From Accumulibacter sp031732815 (lineage in GTDB: Bacteria > Pseudomonadota > Gammaproteobacteria > Burkholderiales > Rhodocyclaceae): 17,641 nucleotides of DNA. Made by a program: the position numbers and the translations under genes. Positions 6,139 to 15,711 of the stretch are shown here, one piece after another. The stretch lies in assembly GCF_031732815.1 (NCBI RefSeq), contig NZ_JAVMKF010000254.1, forward strand, positions 1 to 17,641, in the 5' to 3' direction. The notes below the pieces were generated by a model. It was not told the DNA's origin. It did not search any database and worked only from the letters and a program-made list of their open reading frames with translations. Within the stretch, counting starts at the first letter, position 1. Each line of letters begins with the position of its first letter.

Positions 6139-7910
6139 ATGCGCATCCTCCTCCTCTGCCACAGTTTCAACAGCCTGAGCCAGCGCCTCTACTGCGAGCT
6201 CGCCGAGCGCGGCCACCAGATGTCGGTCGAGTACGACATCAGCGACGCGGTGAGCGAAGAGGCCGTCGCGCTGTTTCGTCCGCACCTGATCATCGCGCCC
6301 TACCTGCGGCGGGCGATTCCGGCCTCGATCTGGCAAGCGCACACCTGCTTCGTCGTGCATCCGGGAATCGTTGGCGATCAGGGTCCGTCGGCGCTCGACT
6401 GGGCCATCCAGAACGGCGAGCCGACCTGGGGCGTCAACGTACTGCAGGCGACCGGTGAACTCGACGGCGGACCAATCTGGGCGAGCGAGAACTTCCCGCT
6501 GCGCGCGGCGCGCAAGTCCAGCGTGTATCGCGAGGAAGTCGGCGCCGCGGCCAGCCGCGCCGTGCTCGCCGCCGTCGAGCGTTTTGCCGAGGGCGGCTGC
6601 ACGCCGTGTCCGCTCGCCGAAGTCGTCTGCTCGCCGCGCGGCTGCCGACGACCGCTGATGCGGCAAACCGACCGGGCGATTGACTGGCAGACGGCAACCA
6701 GCGCCCAGGTTCTCGCCCGTCTGCATGCGGCGGATGGTTTTCCGGGCGTCGCCGACGAACTTTTCGGGCGCCCCTGCCGACTCTACGACGCCTGGCCCGA
6801 GGACACGCTGCGCGGCCCGCCCGGCGAGGTGATCGCCTGGCGCGAAACCGCGATCCTGCGCGCCACCGCCGATGGAGCCGTCTGGATCGGCCACGTACGC
6901 TGCCCGGACGCGGCGGTCCCGGTCAAGCTGCCGGCAGCGCAGGTCTTCGCCGCAGAACTCGCCGCGCTGCCCGAGGCGCCGTTCGTCGCCGCGGCGCACG
7001 GCAGCGCTGCCAGCACGCCCGATGCTGCCGCGGAAGATGCGCAGTGGGCCGGCCTGACGCCCGCCGGGCGCACCTGGCAGGACATCTGCTACGAGGAAGC
7101 AGATGCCGTCGGCTGCCTGCACTTCAACTTCTACAATGGCGCGATGAGCACGCGCCAATGTCGCCGCCTGCTCGCCGCCTACGCCTGGGCCTGTCGGCGG
7201 CCGACCCGGGTCATCGTCCTTTTCGGTGGCCGGGACTTCTGGTCGAACGGCATTCACCTGCAGCAGATCGAAGCCGCCGACTCGCCGGCCGACGAGTCAT
7301 GGGCCAACATCAACGCGCTCGACGACCTGGCCGAAGCGATCCTGCGCAGCGAGAACCACCTGACGATCGCCGCCTTGCAGGGCAACTGCGCCGCCGGCGG
7401 CTGCTTCCTGGCGCGCGCGGCCGACCTCGTCTGGGCGCGCGCCGGAATCGTTCTCAACCCGCACTACCGCAACATGGGCAACCTCTACGGCTCTGAGTTC
7501 TGGACCTATGTGCTGCCCCGGCGCGTCGGGAGCGAAGCGGCGCGCGCCATGCTGCACGAACGCCGGCCGATGAGCTCTGCCGCGGGCGTGGCGAGCGGTT
7601 TTCTCGATGCCAGCCTGAGCGCCGATGCGCCCGCCTTCCGTCAGGCTGTGATGCGCCGCGCTGCCGCCGCGGCAGCTCACCCCGAACTGCCCCGGCGCCT
7701 GCAGGAAAAGCGCGCACGCCGACAAGCGGACGAGGCCAGCAAGCCGCTCGCCGCCTACCGCGCCGAAGAACTCGCCGAAATGCAGCGCAACTTCTACGGC
7801 TTCGACCCGAGCTACCACGTCGCCCGTTACCACTTCGTGTTCCAGACGCCACACTCGTGGACGCCGCGCCACCTGGCTGTCCACCGCGATCTCGCGTGGA
7901 CCGTCCCGCA

Positions 7911-7914
<4 letters not shown>
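6139..7914 (+). CDS. hypX: HypX/HoxX, hydrogenase maturation factor making the CO ligand in air
   Basis: This 591-residue protein fuses two domains. The N-terminal half is formyltransferase-like, with HPGIVGDQGPSALDWAI from residue 74 binding 10-formyl-tetrahydrofolate. The C-terminal half is crotonase-like, with SNGIHLQQIE from residue 369 and GNCAAGGCF from residue 415, followed by GSEFWTYVLPRRVG. HypX proteins transfer the formyl group to coenzyme A and decarbonylate formyl-CoA, giving CO for the [NiFe] hydrogenase active site under aerobic conditions. The length matches Ralstonia HypX. The ATG at 6139 is chosen because MRILLLCHSFNSLSQRL is the normal family start; the frame opens 25 codons earlier with a Pro/Arg-rich stretch. 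The Shine-Dalgarno is poor. It is the first gene of the operon, and its stop overlaps the GTG of hoxA (GTGA). Presence of HypX suggests hydrogenase assembly in oxic conditions. Confidence 0.95.
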
Positions 7915-9367
<1,453 letters not shown>

Positions 9368-9368
<1 letters not shown>

Positions 9369-10360
9369 TGAAACTCCTCTGGCTGCAAGCCGCAGGTTGC
9401 GGTGGCTGCACGCAGTCGCTGCTCGGCGCCGAAGCGCGCAGCGGCGTACTCGCCCAACTGGCCGCCGGCGGCATCGAATTCGTCACCCACCCCGGCTTGT
9501 CCGAAGCGAGCGGCAACGAGACGATCGAACTGCTGCAGGCCGCCGCCGACGCCCGCCTGCCGATCGACCTCCTGTGCGTCGAAGGCGCGCTGCTGCGGGG
9601 TCCGAACGGCAGCGGGCGCTTCCAGATGCTCGCCGGCCGCCCGCTGATCGACTGGGTCGCGCAGCTTGCCGGGCACGCCCGGCACGTCCTCGCCATCGGC
9701 ACGTGCAGCGCCTACGGCGGGATCGTTTCCGGCGGCGACAACATCGGCGAAGCCTGCGGGCTACAGTTCGACGGCGATCAGGAAGGCGGTCTGCTCGGCG
9801 CCGATTTCCGCGCCCGCTCAGGACTGCCGGTGATCAACGTCGCCGGCTGCCCGACACACCCCGGCTGGATCGTCGACACGCTGCTCCTGCTCGCCGCCGA
9901 TGCCCTGCACGCTGGCGACCTCGACGCCTGGCAGCGGCCACGCTTCTACACCGAACAGCTCGTTCATCACGGTTGTCCGCGCAACGAGTTCTATGAATTC
10001 AAGGCGAGTGCGCAAAAGCTTTCCGACCTCGGCTGCCTGATGGAAAACATGGGCTGCAAGGGAACCCAGGCGAACGCCGACTGCAACCTGCGCCTGTGGC
10101 ACGGCGTCGGCTCGTGCCTGCGCGGCGGCTTTGCCTGCATCTCCTGCACCGAACCCTCCTTCGAAGAACCGGGCCACCCGTTCATGGAAACGCCGAAGAT
10201 CGCCGGCATCCCGACCGGTCTGCCGGTGGACATGCCGAAAGCCTGGTTCGTCGCCCTCGCCGCGCTGTCGAAATCGGCGACCCCGACACGCGTGCGCGAG
10301 AACTCGCGTTCCGACCACCCGCTGATCGCCCCCGGCATGCGCAAGAACGGCAAGAAATGA
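9368..10360 (+). CDS. hoxB: HoxB/HupU, small subunit of the H2-sensing regulatory hydrogenase
   Basis: This 330-residue protein is the iron-sulfur subunit of a [NiFe] sensor hydrogenase. Proximal cluster ligands are Cys11 and Cys14 (CGGC), Cys113 (GTCSAYGG) and Cys161 (GCPTHP). Distal ligands are His200, Cys203, Cys223 and Cys230. The medial site has Cys239, Cys257 and Cys260, plus an additional Cys250 that could make it a [4Fe-4S] centre. It begins directly at MKLLWLQAAGCGGC with no twin-arginine signal, as expected for the cytoplasmic sensor and unlike membrane-bound HoxK/HupS. A basic tail follows the last conserved segment (about 295-330); in Ralstonia the HoxB tail contacts the kinase HoxJ. 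The ATG at 9368 overlaps the hoxA stop (TGATG), and an in-frame TTG just before it is not needed. The stop overlaps hoxC (ATGA), implying translational coupling and 1:1 synthesis. Confidence 0.94.
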
Positions 10361-11862
10361 CCCGCCTGACGATCGGCCCGTTCAACCGCGTCGAAGGCGA
10401 TCTCGAAGTCCACCTGGAAGTCGCCGACGGTCAGGTCGCCTCGGCGGAAGTCTGTTCGCCGCTCTACCGCGGCTTCGAACACCTGATGCTCACCCGCCAC
10501 CCGCTCGACGCGCTGGTCGTCGTTCCGCGCATCTGCGGCATCTGCTCGGTGGCGCAATCGGCCGCCGCCGCCGCCGCGCTGGCCGCCGCCAGCGGCCTCG
10601 CAGCGCCGGAAAACGGCCGCCTGGCGAGCAATCTGATCCTCGCCTGCGAAAACCTGGCCGATCACCTGACGCACTTCTACCTCTACTTCATGCCGGACTT
10701 CGCGCGCCCCGCGTATCGCCGCCGCGCCTGGCACGCGGCCACCGAACAACGCTTCAAGGCAAGCAGCGGCGACGCCCTGCGCGAGTTTCTGCCAGCACGC
10801 GCCGAACTGCTTCGCATCCTCGGCTACCTCGCCGGCAAGTGGCCGCACAGCCTCGCCCTGCAGCCCGGCGGAACGACCCGCGCCGCGACGGCAACCGAAA
10901 AGATCCGTCTGCTCGCCCTCCTGCGCGATTTTCGCGGCTTTCTGAGCAGCGTCGTCTTCGCCGATTCGCTGGAAAACGTCGGCGCACTGCGGCGCCCCGA
11001 AGAACTCGCCGCCTGGGCCAAGGACCGCGCCGGAGACCTGGCGCGCTTCCTGCGCATTGCCGACGATCTCGACCTGGCCCGGCTCGGACGCGCGAGCGAC
11101 AACTTCCTCAGTTACGGCGCGTATCCGCAAGCACCAGGCGCAGCCGCGCGGCTGCCCGACCGAACCGGCAATTCCGCCAGCACCGCAGCGCCCCACCTGT
11201 TCGCGCGCGGCGTCTTCTGGCGCGGCACCCGGCAAGCCTTCGACGAAGAGCAGATCAGCGAAGACGTCGCGCACGCCTGGCTGCTCGGCGATACGGCACA
11301 ACACCCGGCGCACGGCGAAACCCGGCCGCTGCTCGGCGAACTGACCGACAAACCGACGGCCTACACCTGGTGCAAGGCACCACGCTACGCCGGCCAGGTC
11401 GTCGAAACCGGCGCGCTCGCCCGCCAGATGGTCGCCGGCCAGCCGCTCGTCCGTGCGCTGGTCGCAACCACCGGCGGCAGCGTCCTGGCGCGCGTCGTCG
11501 CCCGCCTGCTGGAAGTCGCCCTGCTCGTCCCGGCGATGGAAAACTGGGTGCAAGCACTGACCCCGGGCGAGCCTTTCTGCCACCAGTGGCGCCCGCCCGA
11601 CCAGGCAAGCGGCAGCGGCCTGGTCGAAGCCGCACGCGGCGCGCTCGGCCACTGGCTGCGCATCGAGCGCGGCCGCATCGCCGCCTATCAGATCATCGCC
11701 CCGACCACCTGGAACTTCTCGCCGCGCGACGCCCAGCAGGTGCCCGGCGCCCTCGAACAGGCCCTTGTCGGCCTGCCCGTCGAGCCCGGCGAAAGCGCAC
11801 CGCTCAGCGTCCAGCATGTCGTCCGCTCGTTCGACCCGTGCATGGTATGCACCGTGCACTAA
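10357..11862 (+). CDS. hoxC: HoxC/HupV, large [NiFe] subunit of the regulatory hydrogenase
   Basis: This 501-residue protein holds the active site. RICGIC (Cys60, Cys63) and DPCMVC (Cys495, Cys498) supply the four Ni-Fe thiolates. The polypeptide stops at ...DPCMVCTVH, so there is no C-terminal extension for a maturation protease, which is diagnostic of sensor hydrogenases. Ile62 replaces the valine of ordinary enzymes (RICGVC), and position 110 is Tyr where ordinary enzymes have Leu. These bulky residues narrow the gas channel and are linked to O2 insensitivity in Ralstonia HoxC (Ile62, Phe110). The ATG at 10357 overlaps the hoxB stop and gives MTRLTIGPFNRVEGDLEV, the expected start. With HoxB it senses H2. 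The next gene should be hoxJ, but the strand switches to an unrelated two-component operon after 115 bases. Confidence 0.95.
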   Translation: MTRLTIGPFNRVEGDLEVHLEVADGQVASAEVCSPLYRGFEHLMLTRHPLDALVVVPRICGICSVAQSAAAAAALAAASGLAAPENGRLASNLILACENLADHLTHFYLYFMPDFARPAYRRRAWHAATEQRFKASSGDALREFLPARAELLRILGYLAGKWPHSLALQPGGTTRAATATEKIRLLALLRDFRGFLSSVVFADSLENVGALRRPEELAAWAKDRAGDLARFLRIADDLDLARLGRASDNFLSYGAYPQAPGAAARLPDRTGNSASTAAPHLFARGVFWRGTRQAFDEEQISEDVAHAWLLGDTAQHPAHGETRPLLGELTDKPTAYTWCKAPRYAGQVVETGALARQMVAGQPLVRALVATTGGSVLARVVARLLEVALLVPAMENWVQALTPGEPFCHQWRPPDQASGSGLVEAARGALGHWLRIERGRIAAYQIIAPTTWNFSPRDAQQVPGALEQALVGLPVEPGESAPLSVQHVVRSFDPCMVCTVH

Positions 11863-11914
11863 GCTTCAGGCGTTTGACACGATAAACCTGTCCAGATCGA
11901 GTGCTCGCCCTGCG

Positions 11915-11969
11915 CCGTGGTCATGCTCTGCAGGCAGGAACCGCACCCTTGGTCCGCCAGTGACCACGG
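11915..11969. repeat. Inverted repeat between convergent hoxC and sensor-kinase genes
   Basis: CCGTGGTCA (11915-11923) and TGACCACGG (11961-11969) are exact complements with 37 bases between. It fills the convergent gap and might act in termination, but the loop is long and no T-run follows on either strand. Confidence 0.35.
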
Positions 11970-11977
11970 TACCCGAA

Positions 11978-13354
11978 TCACGACGCCGGCAGTATCAACG
12001 AGGCTTGAAGCCCGCCCAATGAAGATTTGGCCAACACCAGATCACCACCGTACATTCGCGCCAAATCGGCGGTTATGGCAAGCCCCAACCCCGTACCGGG
12101 TACCTGCTCGTCGGCGCGCGCACCCCGTTTCAGCACATGCTCGCGTTCGCTCTCGGCGATCCCCTTTCCGTCATCATCGATGCGCACACAAACTCTGCCG
12201 GATTCCTCAGAGATTTGAATCTCGATCCGTGATCTCGCCCACTTCGACGCGTTATCGATCAAATTCCCCAGCATTTCCTGCAAATCCTGTTCTTCGCCAC
12301 GAAATACCCGATTGGCTGGATCAGGAAACAATACGATTTCGACCTGGCGGTCTGCATGCACCCGATGCATCACCCGTACCAGTCCGCGGATGACCGGTTC
12401 AACGGCGGTACGCATGCCCGGAACTTGTCCCGATCCGGCGGCTTGTGCCCGGCTGAGGTGATAATCAAGGTGCTTGCGCACCGTGTCTACTTGCGATGCG
12501 ACCAGACGTGCCAAGTCGTCATCTCGTGTCTGCGAAGAATTGGCGGCATTGGCGATGACACTCAGCGGTGTTTTCAGCGCATGGGCAAGGTTACCCGCTT
12601 GTGTTCGAGCACGCTCGACCACTTCGGCGTTCTGCGCCAGCACCGTATTGAACTCAATCACCAGCGGCATGATCTCGCTTGGGAAGGTGCCTTCCATGTT
12701 TCGCGCATCTCCGTTCCTGACGCGCCCCAGGGCATCCTGCATGCTGCGCAGTGGGGCAAGCCCGGCGAATACTTGCATTGAGGCAGCGAACGTCAATCCC
12801 ATTCCCAGTATGCCCAATGCCAACCAGAGATGATCTTTCAAGTCGGCGACAGGTCCTGTCATCAGAGTTTCATCAGCCGCAACGAACAACCTCAGGGACT
12901 GCGTGTCAATGGTGACGGTACGCTCCAGCACTCTGAGAGCAACCCCTGGCCGGCCTTCAATCCGATGCCGATGGATTTCTCCGTCCGCAGGGGTATCGGC
13001 TGGCACGGCCAATGTTTCGTCCCACAGTGAGCGAGAACGCAACACCGCCTTGACGGGTACTTCACCCGCTGCAGCAATCCGGTCTATTTGCCAATACAGG
13101 CCGGACAGGGGTTTATTGAGGCGCGGGTCACTCGGAACCAGTCGTACCTGGACCGCATTCTGATCATCGAGAACCAGTTGGCCCGTAAGTTGATCCAGAT
13201 GATTCTTTAGTTCCGCATCGAACTGGGCTTCGACGTGCTGATGAAAAAGTCGGCCAAGCCCCCAGCCTGCAAGCAGGATCGAAATGACGATCCAGACAAG
13301 CGTCCCGACCAGGAGACGCAAACGCAGCGAGTTACGCAAGAGAGCGAACTTCAT
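11978..13354 (-). CDS. Membrane sensor histidine kinase (PhoQ/QseC-like)
   Basis: This 458-residue kinase has one membrane segment at about 13-35 and a second at about 175-198, bracketing a periplasmic sensor of about 140 residues (36-174). A HAMP-like linker follows. The H-box is NLAHALKTPLSV with phosphoacceptor His258. The catalytic domain has N-box NLIDNAS (Asn364, Asn368), G1 DDDGKGI (393-399) and G2 GTGLGL (420-425). The periplasmic part lacks a known domain and has no heme or cysteine motif, so the signal is unknown. The ATG at 13354 overlaps the stop of the regulator (ATGA), placing it last in the PepSY-regulator-kinase operon. The AHALKTPL wording resembles PhoQ more than QseC. Its likely job is to control the divergent cytochrome operon. 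Confidence 0.88.
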   Translation of the reverse strand: MKFALLRNSLRLRLLVGTLVWIVISILLAGWGLGRLFHQHVEAQFDAELKNHLDQLTGQLVLDDQNAVQVRLVPSDPRLNKPLSGLYWQIDRIAAAGEVPVKAVLRSRSLWDETLAVPADTPADGEIHRHRIEGRPGVALRVLERTVTIDTQSLRLFVAADETLMTGPVADLKDHLWLALGILGMGLTFAASMQVFAGLAPLRSMQDALGRVRNGDARNMEGTFPSEIMPLVIEFNTVLAQNAEVVERARTQAGNLAHALKTPLSVIANAANSSQTRDDDLARLVASQVDTVRKHLDYHLSRAQAAGSGQVPGMRTAVEPVIRGLVRVMHRVHADRQVEIVLFPDPANRVFRGEEQDLQEMLGNLIDNASKWARSRIEIQISEESGRVCVRIDDDGKGIAESEREHVLKRGARADEQVPGTGLGLAITADLARMYGGDLVLAKSSLGGLQASLILPAS

Positions 13355-14013
13355 TGCGCTTTGTTGAGTCGGTAGCCTAATCCGCGCACGGTCTCGATCA
13401 GGCCCGGCGGCAATTTCTTGCGCAAGCGCGCGATGAATACTTCGACCGTATTCGAGTCGCGATCGAAGTCCTGAGCGTAAATATGTTCAGTCAGTTCCGC
13501 TCGGGAAACGATTTCACCCGGGTGGTGCATCAGGTAGGCCAGCACGCGGTATTCATGGCTGGTCAACGTCAAGGCAGTTCCGTCCACACTCACACGGCCA
13601 CTGCGCGTATCCAGTGTCAGCGGACCACAAACCAGCTCGGTACTGGCATGACCACCGGCACGGCGAATAAGCGCCCGGAGCCTCGCCAGCAGTTCTTCCA
13701 TGTGAAACGGCTTGGTCAGATAGTCGTCTGCACCGGCATCGATGCCGGCCACTTTCTCTCGCCAAGTGTCGCGCGCGGTGAGGATCAAGACCGGCAAGGT
13801 ACGCCCCGCCGCACGCCATTTTTTCAGTACCGTGATGCCATCCATCTGCGGCAGGCCAATGTCGAGCACGATCGCGTCGTAAGCTTCAGTCTCCCCCATG
13901 AAGTGGCCGTCGACCCCGTTGTGTGCGACATCGACGACATAGTGCAGCGACCGGATGCCTTCGACAAGTTGGCTAGCCAAAGTCAGCTCATCTTCGACGA
14001 CCAGAATACGCAT
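13351..14013 (-). CDS. OmpR/PhoP-family response regulator
   Basis: This 220-residue protein has a receiver at residues 1-118 with acidic pocket Glu7/Asp8, phosphoacceptor Asp51 (IVLDIGLPQMDG), Thr79 and Lys101 (YLTKPF). A winged-helix DNA-binding domain covers about 127-218, with the recognition stretch DSNTVEVFIARLRKKL and the wing ETVRGLGYRL. All catalytic positions are present, so it should be phosphorylated normally by the adjoining kinase. The start codon overlaps the stop of the upstream PepSY gene (TGATG), and the stop overlaps the kinase start. OmpR-family dimers bind direct repeats with 11-bp spacing. Two such pairs lie in the divergent intergenic region at 14428-14465 and are the best candidate targets. 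PhoP and QseB are the closest general types. Confidence 0.92.
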   Translation of the reverse strand: MRILVVEDELTLASQLVEGIRSLHYVVDVAHNGVDGHFMGETEAYDAIVLDIGLPQMDGITVLKKWRAAGRTLPVLILTARDTWREKVAGIDAGADDYLTKPFHMEELLARLRALIRRAGGHASTELVCGPLTLDTRSGRVSVDGTALTLTSHEYRVLAYLMHHPGEIVSRAELTEHIYAQDFDRDSNTVEVFIARLRKKLPPGLIETVRGLGYRLNKAQ

Positions 14014-14381
14014 CAGCGAGATTCTCCTTGGCGATGTAGCTTGTCGTTCTTTTCCTTGAAACCGAGGATGGCCCCGTCGCGAGCGAGAATCTTCAGCTTG
14101 ATCAAGGCGCCTCCCTTGCGCAATAACTTCACTTCATAAACCCACTCACCCTTTTCGCGCTCGAGTTCAACCTCCATGACCTGCCCTGGATAGTCACGCT
14201 CGACCCGATCAAGAATCGTGCGCAAGGGGAGCACGTCCCCCGCCTCGACGGCTTGGCGGGCACGCTCATGGTCGGGGCTATCGGCCGCGCAACTGACTCC
14301 CGTGCCCAACATGGTCAGCATCAGCGAGCTGAGCAAGCCTGTCAGGGTGCGGCGCGATTGGACGATGATTTTCGACGACAT
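14013..14381 (-). CDS. PepSY-domain periplasmic protein, first gene of the two-component operon
   Basis: This 122-residue protein has a signal peptide (a basic start, then LTGLLSSLMLTMLGTG, cleavage probably just after SCAA near residue 33). A single PepSY domain fills about residues 37-118 (RARQAVEAGDVLPLRTILDR ... GEWVYEVKLL ... RDGAILGFKEK). PepSY domains are small periplasmic or extracellular modules, often beside sensors, with unclear chemistry. The ATG at 14381 follows GGAG by eight bases; the longer frame to 14450 has no signal peptide and would run through the operator. It overlaps the regulator gene by one base, so it is likely translated together with the sensor pair and may modulate the kinase. 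A second, unrelated-looking PepSY protein is encoded in the divergent operon. Confidence 0.82.
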   Translation of the reverse strand: MSSKIIVQSRRTLTGLLSSLMLTMLGTGVSCAADSPDHERARQAVEAGDVLPLRTILDRVERDYPGQVMEVELEREKGEWVYEVKLLRKGGALIKLKILARDGAILGFKEKNDKLHRQGESR

Positions 14382-14424
14382 CTTCAACTCCGCGGTTTTC
14401 CCGCCTGATCTTTTAGCGCATCGC

Positions 14425-14467
14425 GCCTGAACGCAGGATGAACAGGCCATTCAGCATTGATTCAGGC
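14425..14467. promoter_or_regulatory. Four-half-site dyad, candidate response-regulator operator
   Basis: TGAAC occurs at 14428-14432 and 14439-14443, and ATTCAG at 14449-14454 and 14460-14465; each pair repeats with an 11-bp period. The two pairs are mirror images: outer arms GCCTGAA (14425-14431) and TTCAGGC (14461-14467) are exact complements centred at 14446. Eleven-base direct repeats are the usual site for OmpR/PhoP-type dimers, and the mirror layout would let one dimer face each divergent operon. The site lies 43 bases from the PepSY ATG and 50 from the SHP ATG. Confidence 0.6.
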
Positions 14468-14517
14468 GGGGTGGCGCAAAGTGCGCACCACAGTTCGCTA
14501 ACCGCCAGGAGAAACGC

Positions 14518-14919
14518 ATGAAGAACAGGCTGGTCGTCACCTCAGGAATTGCTGTCATGATACTCAGCACCGCCACCTTTGCCGGTCCTCGCGAAGACCT
14601 GCTCGCCCAGTATGCGGCAGCCGCAAACGCCAGGGGTTTTTCCGCAGCACGCGGCCAAGCCTTGCATACGCAAAGCTTTTCGGGTGGGAAGCCGGACACA
14701 CCCTCCTGTACCACCTGTCACGGCAAGGACACCCGGGGTGCCGGACGGGCGCCGAGCGGCAAGACGATCGAACCGCTTGCCGTGTCGGTGACGCCGGCGC
14801 GCTATACCGATCCCGCCAAGGTCGAAAAGTGGTTCAAGCGCAATTGTACCGAGGTATTGGGACGCGAATGTAGCCCACAGGAGAAGGGTGACTGGCTCAC
14901 CTTCGTGATGAATCAGTAG
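14518..14919 (+). CDS. shp: SHP-type oxygen-binding monoheme cytochrome c (DUF1924)
   Basis: This 133-residue precursor has a signal peptide cut near Ala22 (TATFA), leaving about 111 residues, the length of Rhodobacter sphaeroides heme protein (SHP). The heme site is CTTCH (Cys64, Cys67, His68), preceded by the family stretch GGKPDTPSCTTCHGKD. The distal axial ligand in SHP is an asparagine. It is Asn109 here, in KRNCTEVLGREC, flanked by Cys110 and Cys118, which form a disulfide in SHP. SHP is a periplasmic class I cytochrome whose Asn ligand swings away on reduction so that O2, NO or CO can bind. A good AGGAGA (14507-14512) sets the start. It heads the operon with DHC, PepSY and a flavocytochrome b. 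The physiological substrate of SHP is not settled. Confidence 0.92.
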   Translation: MKNRLVVTSGIAVMILSTATFAGPREDLLAQYAAAANARGFSAARGQALHTQSFSGGKPDTPSCTTCHGKDTRGAGRAPSGKTIEPLAVSVTPARYTDPAKVEKWFKRNCTEVLGRECSPQEKGDWLTFVMNQ

Positions 14920-15182
14920 TTCAATTGGAACGATGTCAAGAGCAGCCAAAGCGCGCGGGAATCTGCTGCCGCCAAGCAATCCGCCACGAGAATTACCGAC
15001 CTGGAGCCGGGTCAAGGGCGGGCCACCAGACCCGCATGGCAAACCCTTGATGCGGCAGAGCGACCGGTACGCTGCGGCACGACTCGGCGCGGGACCTCTT
15101 CACGTCTGCAGGCATGCTGTCCCGCGCTCTTCGCCACCCTATTTCCGCGGTTTCTGACCGCCGACGACAGAAGGAGACCCCC
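14920..15182. other. 263-base gap between SHP and DHC genes, no gene seen
   Basis: SHP and DHC genes usually sit close together, so this spacer is unusual. A 74-codon frame at 14933-15157 is Pro/Arg-rich without a ribosome-binding site or recognisable motif and is not called. Two TGCGGCA copies occur near 15051 and 15073. I find no good promoter or terminator in it. Confidence 0.4.
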
Positions 15183-15674
15183 GTGCGAATTCCCCAACGC
15201 CCGCTTGCCATCGGCCTCGTGACCCTGGCCTTCTCTGCCCTTATTTTGGCCCGTGCTCAGGCCGGTGACCGCCATTTCTTTTCCCCGGTAGCCGATCCGC
15301 TTGTCAAGGAGGAGTGTGGCGGCTGCCATCTAGCCTTTCCCCCCTCGATGCTCCCGGCACGATCCTGGCAACGCATGATGGGCGAGCTGGACAATCATTT
15401 CGGCGATAACGCCAGCCTCGATCCGGCCACCGCGGAGAAGATCAGGAGCTATCTCGTTGCCAATGCGGGTGATGCCGCTGGCCAGCGCTACAGCAGCAAA
15501 TTGCTCAAAGGCGTTGTCGCCGGAGCTGCTCCGCAGCGCATCACTCAATTGCCCAAGTGGGTGAGCGAACATCGCAAGGTTCCCGAGTGGGAGTGGCGCC
15601 ACAAGGACGTGCGCAGCAAAGCGAACTGTGTCGCCTGCCATACCGCAGCAGAACAAGGTTATTACGAAGAATGA
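15183..15674 (+). CDS. DHC diheme cytochrome c, periplasmic electron donor to SHP
   Basis: This 163-residue precursor has a signal peptide with cleavage after AQA near residue 27. Two heme c sites follow: CGGCH (Cys45, Cys48, His49) near the start of the mature protein and CVACH (Cys149, Cys152, His153) close to the C-terminus. The middle contains a family-typical stretch, LPARSWQRMMGELDNHFG, with further His/Met ligand candidates. DHC from Rhodobacter and Shewanella reduces SHP and is encoded with it and a membrane cytochrome b. I start at the GTG at 15183 because AAGGAG lies just upstream at 15171-15176 and a normal signal peptide follows; the ATG at 15114 would put a charged, non-secretory stretch in front. 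It is 37 bases ahead of the PepSY gene. Confidence 0.9.
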   Translation: MRIPQRPLAIGLVTLAFSALILARAQAGDRHFFSPVADPLVKEECGGCHLAFPPSMLPARSWQRMMGELDNHFGDNASLDPATAEKIRSYLVANAGDAAGQRYSSKLLKGVVAGAAPQRITQLPKWVSEHRKVPEWEWRHKDVRSKANCVACHTAAEQGYYEE

Positions 15675-15711
15675 CTATTTCAGACATTTTCCTGAGCAGG
15701 AGGATTTCACC

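Noticed and set aside
6055..7257. 400-codon minus-strand frame opposite hypX
   Set aside because: Shadow of hypX codon bias; no motif and no ribosome-binding site.
9991..11859. 622-codon open frame on the minus strand, antisense to hoxB/hoxC
   Set aside because: Long antisense frames are expected opposite GC-rich genes with strong third-position bias; the plus strand carries complete hydrogenase motifs and this frame has none.
13351..14013. Idea that the kinase/regulator pair is the missing HoxJ partner of HoxA
   Set aside because: The kinase is a two-helix membrane sensor cotranscribed with its own OmpR-type regulator, while HoxJ is a soluble PAS kinase; the operon faces the cytochrome genes.
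14933..15157. 74-codon frame in the SHP-DHC spacer
   Set aside because: No Shine-Dalgarno, Pro/Arg-rich composition, no domain or signal peptide.
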